This document shows positions 32,029 through 38,495 of a stretch of DNA of 38,495 bases, piece after piece. The first letter of the stretch is position 1, and every line of letters begins with the position of its first letter. Under the pieces are notes generated by a model. It worked only from the letters and a program-made list of their open reading frames with translations, was not told the DNA's origin and ran no database searches. The stretch covers positions 1 through 38,495 of the forward strand of contig QZJT01000023.1 in NCBI GenBank assembly GCA_003597935.1, in the 5' to 3' direction. A program made the position numbers and the translations under genes. This DNA is from Phycisphaerales bacterium (GTDB lineage: Bacteria > Planctomycetota > Phycisphaerae > UBA1845).

Positions 32029-33393
32029 CTATGATCCCAGCACCCCGTTCAACACCTTCCGAATCCCCCGGCCGCAGGCGCGGACGTAGCCGTCGGTGGC
32101 CGTGTCCAGCCTCGGCAGGCTGACGAGTTGGCGGCTGAGGCGCTCGGCGTTGGGCAGCACGTCGGCTTGGACGGCCGACCCGTCGCGGGTGATGTCGCTG
32201 CACGCGCCGCTGATGGTGCGGCGGTCCACGCGGAAGAGCGGCGCCTTGTGCAACATGCCGTACGTATAGTTGAGTTCCGAATAGCGGTCGGCGGTCAGCG
32301 GGATGCCCTCTTTCTTGACCGCGTTGACGAATGCGTCGCGCGGCGGGCCGCCCATAGTCTCACCTTCGTAGGCGAGCACGAAGGCCTGGAAGCCGCCGCG
32401 GGTCGCGCCCGGCAGCGTTTCGGGGGCGCGGATGCCGGGCACGTCGCGCAGCTCTTCGCATAGAATGTCCCACGCCCGCTGCGAACGGCGGTTGAGCTTC
32501 GCGAGGCGCTTCAGCGACGCGACGGCAAGCTGCATGGCGCACTGGTGCGGCCGGTATTTGAGGCCCAGGCTCATGTCGCCGAAGTCGAAGGTGTTCAGCG
32601 CCTGGCCGCGCTGGATGCGGCCGAAGTGGCCCAGCACCAGCATCCGGTCGAACAGCCGCCCGTCGTCGGTCACGGCGATGCCGCCTTCGCCCGCGTCCAC
32701 CGCTTTCTTGTTATTGAGGCTGAAGCAACCCACGTCGCCCCACGTGCCCACCGCCTTGCCCTTGTAGACCGCCCCGTGGGCGTGCGAGCAGTCCTCGACG
32801 ACTGCCAGCTTGTGCCGTCGGGCGATCTGGCAGATGCGGTCCATTTCTGCGGGGTTGCCCCACACGTGGACGACGCAGATCGCCTTCGTCCGCTGATTGA
32901 TGCGGCGCTCGATATCGTCCGGGTCGATGGTGAGCGTCTTCGGGTCGATGTCGCAGAAGACGGGCGTGGCGTTGCACTGCAGCGCGGGCGTGGCGGAGGC
33001 GTGCCACGTATAGGCCGGCGCCAGCACCTCGTCGCCCGGCCCCACGCCGACGGCGAAAAACGCGCTGTGCAGCGTGGCCGTGCCGCTGTTCATCGCCAGG
33101 GCGTATTCGGAGCCGGTGAGTTCCTTGAACGCCTTCTCGAACTTCGCGATCACCTTCGACCCGTCGCCGATGGTCGTCTTGCCCTTGGCGATACGCGGGA
33201 TCATGCCCAGCACGTCGCCGGAAAGCGCCACGGCCTGCGCGACCCGCGCCCACGGCGGGGGGAAGGGCATCCACGTCGTCCCGGCGCCGCCGTTGATGGC
33301 GAGGTTCGGGTCGTGGCCGAGCTTGAGGCGTTTTTTCTTCGAGCCGGGATCGGACTCCAGCGGGACGGGGGGGGATGCGGTTGCGGTGGTCAT
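32029..33393 (-). CDS. DegT/DnrJ/EryC1-type PLP aminotransferase
   Basis: Sugar aminotransferase family enzyme, 454 aa, cytoplasmic. Motifs are complete: MNSGTATLHSAFFAVGVGPG (near 101), APAYTWHASATP, DDIERRINQRTKAICVVH, VVEDCSHAHGA (Asp201 would face the PLP ring nitrogen) and FSLNNKKAVDAGEGG with the Schiff-base Lys at 230. A long N-terminal extension begins MTTATASPPVPLESDP. Relatives act on nucleotide-linked keto sugars for surface glycan or antibiotic synthesis. The substrate is not clear, as no other sugar genes are near. It starts at ATG 33393 and precedes the nuclease cassette in the same direction. Confidence 0.9.
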   Translation of the reverse strand: MTTATASPPVPLESDPGSKKKRLKLGHDPNLAINGGAGTTWMPFPPPWARVAQAVALSGDVLGMIPRIAKGKTTIGDGSKVIAKFEKAFKELTGSEYALAMNSGTATLHSAFFAVGVGPGDEVLAPAYTWHASATPALQCNATPVFCDIDPKTLTIDPDDIERRINQRTKAICVVHVWGNPAEMDRICQIARRHKLAVVEDCSHAHGAVYKGKAVGTWGDVGCFSLNNKKAVDAGEGGIAVTDDGRLFDRMLVLGHFGRIQRGQALNTFDFGDMSLGLKYRPHQCAMQLAVASLKRLAKLNRRSQRAWDILCEELRDVPGIRAPETLPGATRGGFQAFVLAYEGETMGGPPRDAFVNAVKKEGIPLTADRYSELNYTYGMLHKAPLFRVDRRTISGACSDITRDGSAVQADVLPNAERLSRQLVSLPRLDTATDGYVRACGRGIRKVLNGVLGS

Positions 33394-33566
33394 AGTCGGT
33401 TTCCGGTGCGGTTGATGTTCTGCGCAAAAACGCCTGCGACGCGAATCATCGCCGGCCGGTCGCTCCGGTCCGGCGCCGCGTGATCGGCCCGCAGGGGCGT
33501 CAGACCGTCTTGACGTACTGAAAGAGCCCCCCGTTGTCCAGTCGGCGCCCGCGTTGGAGACCCGTG

Positions 33567-33640
33567 GCGGGTGCGTGACGGCATGGGCGGCTCTTCTGAA
33601 CGATTCGCGGGCCTGAAGCCTGCGCGGACGTTCCAGATAT
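33567..33640 (+). repeat. Dispersed palindromic repeat, copy G
   Basis: GCGGGTGCGTGACGGCATGG, then GCGGCTCTTCTGAACGATTC, GCGGGCCTGAAGCCTGCGCG and GACGTTCC. It is clearly the same family with scattered substitutions. It accounts for much of the 280-nt gap 33394-33673, where no gene is seen. Confidence 0.75.
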
Positions 33641-33673
33641 GTGACGCTCCACGCCCCGGACGATCGTCGGCGA

Positions 33674-34312
33674 CTATCCGCCTCCGGCGCGTCTCTCCGC
33701 TCTTCCGGACCGCTCGTATTCCGCCAGGCGGTAGTAGAGCTTGCGGACGCTGATGCCCAGTTCCTCGGCCGCCTTTTCGCGGTTGCCGTCGTGCCGCTCC
33801 AGGGCGGCGAAGATGCAGTCGTGCTCGATGTCGCGCAGCGTCTGCGCGGGCGATGCCTCGTTCACGTCTGCTTGGTCGACGGTCTGCTCGCACGTCGGCA
33901 GCGGCGCCGCGGCAGCAGCGCTGGTCGCCCGTCGCCGCCATGCGCGGTGCAGCGCCTTCTCCAGGTCCCCCAGCGATGCGGGCTTGGTCAGGAATTCCGC
34001 CACGTCCAGCCTGATGGCGGCCTGGGCCGCTTCGAGCGTTCCGAAGCCCGTCAGGATGATGACCTCCAGCGCGGGCCAGCGCTCGCGCAGGATCTCGAAG
34101 CACTTCAGCCCATCCATGTTGGGCAGGTTCAGGTCGAGGATGGCGATGTCGCAGGGGGACTGTTCCATGATGCGGAGCGCGTCCTCACCGGATCGCACGC
34201 TCAGGGCCGGGAAGCCGATTTCCCGCACTCCCTCCGTCAGCACGGTCCGCAGCCGCTCCTCGTCCTCGACGACCATCACCCGCGTCTGCTCCACCGATCC
34301 GGGGCCAGTCAT
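33674..34312 (-). CDS. Response regulator with Fis-type HTH (RegA/PrrA-like)
   Basis: Cytoplasmic two-component regulator, 212 aa. The receiver has VMVVEDEE (acidic pair), phospho-acceptor Asp60 in AILDLNLPNMDG, Thr88 in ILTGF and Lys110 in FLTKPAS. After an Ala-rich linker, the C-terminus carries a Fis-type helix-turn-helix (about 165-205: AALERHDGNREKAAEELGIS, then VRKLYYRLAEY). There is no AAA+ domain, so it resembles RegA/ActR rather than NtrC, although the HTH type is shared. The start ATG 34312 overlaps the kinase stop (ATGA), so it is the second gene of a coupled pair. Confidence 0.92.
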   Translation of the reverse strand: MTGPGSVEQTRVMVVEDEERLRTVLTEGVREIGFPALSVRSGEDALRIMEQSPCDIAILDLNLPNMDGLKCFEILRERWPALEVIILTGFGTLEAAQAAIRLDVAEFLTKPASLGDLEKALHRAWRRRATSAAAAAPLPTCEQTVDQADVNEASPAQTLRDIEHDCIFAALERHDGNREKAAEELGISVRKLYYRLAEYERSGRAERRAGGG

Positions 34313-35805
34313 GACGCTCTTCCCCCGTTTTCCGTGTAGGCCGGCAACTCGACGAAGAAGCGGCTGCCCCGATTGACGCCGTCACTCTCGGCGTGGATGC
34401 GGCCGCCGTGGGCCTCGATGATCGCGTGAGATATCGACATGCCCAGCCCGCATCCCGGCGAGGCCGGCGGACGGCCGCGGGTAAAAAACGGCTCGAACAC
34501 GTGCTCCAGCGTATCCGGCGCCATCCCCCGGCCGTTGTCGCGCACCGTCAGCTCGACCACGCCGTCGTGACGGCGGCCCGTGAAGGTCACTTCTCCCACG
34601 TCCGGCGACACCGCCTCCAGCGCGTTGATCGCCAGGTTCAGGACCACCTGCTTCAGCTCGGTCTCGTTGCCGCTCACGTCGCATTCCGTGCCGTTCGGCA
34701 TCTCGACGGTCACCTTGCGGTCCCGATAGGGTTTCAGCCCGGCCAGCATCGACGTCACGTCGTCGACCACCTGCCTGAGGGAGACCCGCTCGCGCACGTT
34801 CTCGCGGCCGGCGGAAAGCGACAGCAGCTTGGTGGTAATCTGCTTGCAGCGGAACGTCTCGTCCCGCACGATCTGAAGGGCCTTCTCCAGGTCTTCGTCG
34901 ACCCCCTCGGGCCGGTCGCGGCGCAGACGCCGCAACGTCAGTTCCGCGTAGCCGGAGATGATGTTGAGCGGGTTGTTGATCTCGTGGGCCACGCCGGCCG
35001 CCAGGTAGCCCACGCTGGCCAGCCGCTCGGAGCGGACCAGTTCCCGGCTCTTCTCGCGGACCTTCTGGTCCAGCGTGTCATAGAGCGATTGCAACTCGGC
35101 CGCCATGTGGTTGAAGTCATCCGCAACCTCGGAGAACTCCGACGGGCTTGCGATGGAAAGACGCTGATCGAAGCGGCCCGACGCGATCCGGCGGACACCG
35201 TCGCGCATCCGGCGGAGCGGGTCCATCACGCCGCGGTACTGCTTCACGCTGAACCAGGCAGTCGCCACGACGATGGCGGCGCAGGCCAGCGCCAGCGCGA
35301 TCCGCAGACGGCGGATGGTGGAGGCGGCCGCCGACTGGGCGGCGGCGATCCGCTCGTCCATCTCGCCGGCCAGGTGACGGATCTGGCCCTGGGCTGCACT
35401 CAGCGACGCCAGCGCCACCGACCCACCATCGGATGCGCTCAGGCTCTCCAGGGCCGACTGCACAGCCTCTTCGACCTTGGCGATATAGTCGCTCTCGTCT
35501 TGCTCGTGCGCCTCGTCGTCGCGCGGCTGCCCTTCTTGAAACCGGGCCAGCGCCTCGATCTGCCGTCCGGCGGCCTCGACGTGAGTGCGAGTCTCTTCCG
35601 GCTCCGCGCTACGGGCGGCCGCGACTTGCGCCGCCATGAGCGACTCGTCCACGTTCAGCACAAAGCGCAGCTCGCGATACTCCTCGCTGGCCACGCGGGC
35701 GGAACCCTGGACGCCCAGCAGCCCCCACACGGTCACGACGCCCAGGCCGGCCAGGACGAGGACCGTTCCCACGATGTTGAGCGTCATCTGCCTGGCCAGC
35801 GTCAT
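34309..35805 (-). CDS. Sensor histidine kinase, HAMP type
   Basis: Inner-membrane sensor of 498 aa. A transmembrane segment at about 9-31 and another at 167-187 bracket a periplasmic helical sensor domain rich in Glu, Ala and Ser. HAMP follows (188-240), then HisKA with VAHEINNPLN (His274) and the ATPase domain with NLAINALEAV (N box), DNGRGM (G1), FEPFFTRG (F) and GCGLGMS (G2). It belongs to the NtrB-like kinase group. It phosphorylates, by context, the RegA-like regulator encoded directly downstream. The signal is unknown. The gene at 35955 is divergent. Confidence 0.92.
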   Translation of the reverse strand: MTLARQMTLNIVGTVLVLAGLGVVTVWGLLGVQGSARVASEEYRELRFVLNVDESLMAAQVAAARSAEPEETRTHVEAAGRQIEALARFQEGQPRDDEAHEQDESDYIAKVEEAVQSALESLSASDGGSVALASLSAAQGQIRHLAGEMDERIAAAQSAAASTIRRLRIALALACAAIVVATAWFSVKQYRGVMDPLRRMRDGVRRIASGRFDQRLSIASPSEFSEVADDFNHMAAELQSLYDTLDQKVREKSRELVRSERLASVGYLAAGVAHEINNPLNIISGYAELTLRRLRRDRPEGVDEDLEKALQIVRDETFRCKQITTKLLSLSAGRENVRERVSLRQVVDDVTSMLAGLKPYRDRKVTVEMPNGTECDVSGNETELKQVVLNLAINALEAVSPDVGEVTFTGRRHDGVVELTVRDNGRGMAPDTLEHVFEPFFTRGRPPASPGCGLGMSISHAIIEAHGGRIHAESDGVNRGSRFFVELPAYTENGGRAS

Positions 35806-35888
35806 GATCGCCTCGCGCGCCTGTAAAGATCTGCGATCATATCGGCGCCGCGGTGCAGGAGCGGCTTCCTCTGCAAAACTTGCACCAT

Positions 35889-35918
35889 TTTAGTCGAACG
35901 CGACGACAATCCTAGAAT
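35889..35918 (+). promoter_or_regulatory. Candidate promoter for the gene at 35955
   Basis: TTTAGT (35889-35894) and TAGAAT (35913-35918) are spaced by 18 nt in a locally AT-rich part of the divergent intergenic region. The leader would be about 30 nt. Confidence 0.45.
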
Positions 35919-35954
35919 GTAGCCATCGGATCGAAGGACCGGAGTCAGTGACGG

Positions 35955-36449
35955 ATGGAACGAGAGCAGATCATCCAGGCGGTATGCCGGAGTGCGTGTT
36001 TCGAGACCGAGGCCGCCTGCCTGGCGCGGGCCGGGTTCGAAGTCGCACGTCGCCCCCGGCTCTTCAAGCGGCTCGAAAACGACAAGGTGCGGCTCATCTT
36101 CCCGACGCGAGTCCAGCAGGTCGAAGAAGGCGCGGCCGTGGGCCTGGTCTGCCTGTACGAATTGGGCGAAGCCCGCACCGTCTATGCTCACGCCGTCTTC
36201 GCCGGCCCGACCTCCAACGCCTCGCTGCGCAGCCTGTTCGTCCCGGAAACGCAGGCCAAACCCCAGCCGGGCGTGGCGGGCAACAAGGCCATCCTCCAGT
36301 TCGTCGCCTGGAAACAGGCGGCCTGGACGAAGTTCCTCAACGACGAACTCGATCTCGGCAACGCGAAGGCGTCGGCCAGCTGGATCGAGAATTTCTGGAA
36401 GGCCCTGGACCGGATGTATGGCGGTGGAAACCTGTTGGACGGCATCTAA
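35955..36449 (+). CDS. Unknown cytoplasmic protein, 164 aa
   Basis: No signal peptide or membrane segment. The first half is mixed: MEREQIIQAVCRSACFETEA, then RLFKRLENDKVRLIFPTRVQ and VGLVCLYELGEART. The second half contains a helical, Trp-rich stretch (KAILQFVAWKQAAWTKFLND, later WIENFWKALDRMYGG). I do not recognise the family. The protein-like composition, the ATG after a GGAG (near 35937) and the candidate promoter support a real gene. Its end overlaps the next gene by 32 nt. Confidence 0.72.
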   Translation: MEREQIIQAVCRSACFETEAACLARAGFEVARRPRLFKRLENDKVRLIFPTRVQQVEEGAAVGLVCLYELGEARTVYAHAVFAGPTSNASLRSLFVPETQAKPQPGVAGNKAILQFVAWKQAAWTKFLNDELDLGNAKASASWIENFWKALDRMYGGGNLLDGI

Positions 36450-38196
36450 AGCGGCACATGATGGCGCCGCCGCCTTGGCCGCTGCGCTCCTGATCGCCGC
36501 GGGCGGATGCGCGCCGCGCGACCTGGCCGGCGGCGTGCTGTGGACCGCCCGCCGCGAGCGGATGTGCAACGCGGCTTTTCTGGCCGTTTCGGATATGCCG
36601 GGCGTCCGCTTGAATGCCGAACTGCTCGACGCACTGAAGCGTGTGCAGGAGCAGACCGATCCGGCGAAAGGTCGGGCCATGCTGGCGGCCGTGGTCAGCG
36701 AGGCCCGCCGCCTCGGCGAATACGCGGACAACAACGAGATCGACCGGCTCGACGATGACGCCCTGCGATTCATCTGGCGGCGCTGGGCCGGGCGCGAACG
36801 CGCGCCGGCCGATCTCCGCGCCGCCGTCCGTGACCGCTTCTGGTCGGAGGCGAACGACGCGCTCGCCGCCTTCACGCGCGAACTGGACCGGGCGGCAGAT
36901 GCGGACAGCGTCCACCGGTTGGCCCGCCGCATCGAAGCCACGGTTGAGCGATCGCCCAAGGACCGGCACGGGGGTGGGCCGATGCTGGCGCTGGTGGCGG
37001 CCGCCATCGACGAAGAGCGTGGACCGCCCGACCGGGGGGGGCCTTGCGTCGACGTCTATGAACCAGCGCTCGATCTGACCTGCGCCGGCCGCCGAAGCCC
37101 GCCCGATGACCGGGCGACGGACGTGCTGCTGGCGGCGCTTGCGCCGGTCATCGTGCAGGAACGGATCGATCCGGCGGCGGGGGGCCGTGCGTCGGCGTGC
37201 CCTTCCTGTGCGGGGGCGGCGCTTGCCGGCGGCGACGCTCGCCCGCAAGCGCCATACGACCCGGACATCGACCGGATCGGCACGGTTCGCCTGGCGGGCG
37301 CGGGCGACGAGGTCTGCATCGATACGGAGCAGCCGAGCGTCTACGCACACGCGCGGCACACGTGGGTCCGCGGCCGCCGGCTGGTGCAGTTGACCTACAC
37401 CTACTGGTTCCCGGCCCATCCGAAGCTCAAGCGGTTCGATCCCGAGGAGGGCCGCATCGAGGGGGCGGTACTGCGGATCACGCTCGACCCGACCGGCCGT
37501 CCGATGCTCTTCGAGACCGTGCTGTGCTGCGGCTGTTACCACCGGTGTTACCCGGCCGACTACGTCGAGCGGGCTGCCTGCGCCCGGTACGGCCGGCCGG
37601 AGAAGGGCAAGACGTGGTGCGTCGAGCGCGACGTGCCGGGCCGGATGGACTGGATCGTGCCGGAGACGGTCGAAGTGGTGAGCGCCCACCCCGGACACCC
37701 CATCCTGTTCAGCCGCGCCGGCTATCACGGTCCGGCGGGGATCACGTTCGACTCGTCCGTGCTGGAATCGCGCACGGTGCTCCAGCGCCGCGGGTACGCC
37801 CTGCGATGCTACGACGAACTCGAACAACTCCCGATCGGCGGTGAGGACCGCAGCGCGGTTCGGCCTGCGCGATTCAGCAGCAGCGAGCCGCGGGCTTCAG
37901 CCCGCGCGGACTCACCCATCGCAGACCGGCCTCTGAATGGGCTCGGTGAATCCATGCACGCAGCCCGCGGGTTCCGCGAGGCGTCCGGGGGCAGTCGTCG
38001 GGTCGGCAGCATGTTCCAGGCCAACGGCCTGGTGCGCGGCGCCGAGCGGCTCGAGGGCAAACTGCTGGCGGGGACCGGGATGCTCAGCGCCGGCCAGCCT
38101 CGCCAGCGCGGCACGCAACTGCTGCACTGGGATCAGTACGATTTCGACGACCCGCACCTGCTGGAGCGTTGTCTTCGACTGCCCGAGGGTTTCTGA
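36418..38196 (+). CDS. Putative Cys-rich lipoprotein, 592 aa, unknown function
   Basis: Predicted export by a hydrophobic N-terminus (AALAAALLIAAGGCAP) that could be a lipobox around Cys31, though -3 is Ala rather than Leu. An N-terminal helical domain (about 45-205) precedes the main domain. Cys clusters CPSC (about 261) and TVLCCGCYHRCYPADY (about 369) suggest metal binding or disulfides. A beta-rich segment contains YAHARHTWVRGRRLVQLTYT. I do not recognise the family. Residues about 487-500 (SEPRASARAD) are encoded by a copy of the dispersed repeat, with the frame kept open. The C-terminal part (LHWDQYDFDDPHLLERCL) looks protein-like, so the repeat is internal. Start ATG 36418 lacks a clear ribosome site and overlaps the previous gene. 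Confidence 0.72.
   Translation: MAVETCWTASKAAHDGAAALAAALLIAAGGCAPRDLAGGVLWTARRERMCNAAFLAVSDMPGVRLNAELLDALKRVQEQTDPAKGRAMLAAVVSEARRLGEYADNNEIDRLDDDALRFIWRRWAGRERAPADLRAAVRDRFWSEANDALAAFTRELDRAADADSVHRLARRIEATVERSPKDRHGGGPMLALVAAAIDEERGPPDRGGPCVDVYEPALDLTCAGRRSPPDDRATDVLLAALAPVIVQERIDPAAGGRASACPSCAGAALAGGDARPQAPYDPDIDRIGTVRLAGAGDEVCIDTEQPSVYAHARHTWVRGRRLVQLTYTYWFPAHPKLKRFDPEEGRIEGAVLRITLDPTGRPMLFETVLCCGCYHRCYPADYVERAACARYGRPEKGKTWCVERDVPGRMDWIVPETVEVVSAHPGHPILFSRAGYHGPAGITFDSSVLESRTVLQRRGYALRCYDELEQLPIGGEDRSAVRPARFSSSEPRASARADSPIADRPLNGLGESMHAARGFREASGGSRRVGSMFQANGLVRGAERLEGKLLAGTGMLSAGQPRQRGTQLLHWDQYDFDDPHLLERCLRLPEGF
37881..37910 (+). repeat. Dispersed palindromic repeat inside a coding region, copy H
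   Basis: CAGCGAGCCGCGGGCTTCAG then CCCGCGCGGA is the core of the dispersed repeat, within the 592-aa reading frame. The usual CTTGAAG is CTTCAG here, one base shorter. In this reading frame the usual form would give a TGA stop. Confidence 0.8.
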
Positions 38197-38495
38197 GAGG
38201 ACGCCGTATGACGTCATGGTGTTGTCTGCAGCCGCGAATGCGGCCCAGGGCTGTAGCCGCGGGTGAAGCCCGTCTGCGGGCGAACCCGCGGATGGGCGCG
38301 GCCCATGAGCCACGGGGAGCCGCGAAGCGGCGAAGGAACTCGCGCGACGTCGGCACGTCGAACGTCAACCGGACATCGGTTCGCGCGGCGCCGGCGTTCG
38401 CAGAGCGGCGATGGATACGGGTCGCCCCATACTCGCTGGGAGCTTGCGACGTGCAGGGACGCTTCCGTCGCCGCTTCGCGGCTCAGGAGGTGTGG
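38197..38495. other. Right-edge intergenic region
   Basis: No gene is supported in the last 299 nt. It contains a small imperfect palindrome, AGCCGCGGGTGAAGCCCGTC (about 38254), and further Gly/Arg-type GC-rich repeats such as GAGCCGCGAAGCGGCGAAGG, typical of Planctomycetota spacers. Confidence 0.5.

Noticed and set aside
36424..38196. GTG 36424 as the start of the Cys-rich lipoprotein
   Set aside because: No better ribosome site than ATG 36418; kept only as an alternative.

Overview
The window is GC-rich (roughly two thirds G+C by eye) and reads as a chromosomal piece of a Planctomycetota bacterium, most likely of the class Phycisphaerae. The signs are a separate exosortase/EpsI pair, a prepilin-type 'FTLIELLVV' protein with a Phycisphaerae-like C-terminus, large secreted proteins built from thrombospondin type 3, RCC1-like and kelch-like repeats, an NPCBM/NEW2 protein, and many short palindromic repeats of the 'GAGCCGCGGGCTTGAAGCCC' type between genes. 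The class assignment is an inference from gene content, not from a marker-gene search.

Layout. 1-5762: end of an unknown gene, two tandem-repeat arrays running into hslU, then rpsU (S21), an SDR reductase and a three-PAS hybrid histidine kinase. 5960-9709: EpsI-like protein, exosortase (ATGA overlap) and a TolC-like outer-membrane factor. 9986-15114 (minus): a mosaic secreted protein (7 RCC1-like, TSP3, 6 kelch-like, TSP3) and an NPCBM-domain secreted protein. 15805-18029: a self-contained transcription unit (good promoter, 675-aa secreted protein of unknown function, near-perfect intrinsic terminator). 18800-25539: DUF255/thioredoxin protein, unknown exported protein, STAS protein, type II pseudopilin-like protein, PTS EIIA-2 protein, a small winged-helix repressor with a probable self-operator, and a DUF4097-like lipoprotein. 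25793-28764: rpsT (S20), a TPR protein and peptide deformylase. 29140-31985 (minus): a compositionally distinct two-gene cassette. 32029-38196: a DegT-type aminotransferase, a RegA-type response regulator and its histidine kinase (ATGA overlap), a 164-aa unknown protein, and a Cys-rich putative lipoprotein that carries a copy of the dispersed repeat inside its reading frame.

The best candidate for an undescribed system is the 29140-31985 cassette. Its 629-aa protein appears to join an N-terminal winged-helix-like module known from restriction-type proteins, a DUF559/Vsr-like PD-(D/E)xK nuclease core and a nitrilase-like C-terminal region. It is translationally coupled (2-nt gap) to a 317-aa protein I do not recognise. 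Its G+C is visibly lower than its surroundings, as expected of an acquired defence module. A second signal worth testing is the autoregulatory site of the winged-helix gene at 24064: two perfect ACGCA-N3-TGCGT dyads exactly 21 bp apart flank a CATAAT -10 box, and the start codon of what looks like a leaderless mRNA lies inside one of them. I found no tRNA, rRNA, CRISPR array, intact insertion sequence or replication origin.
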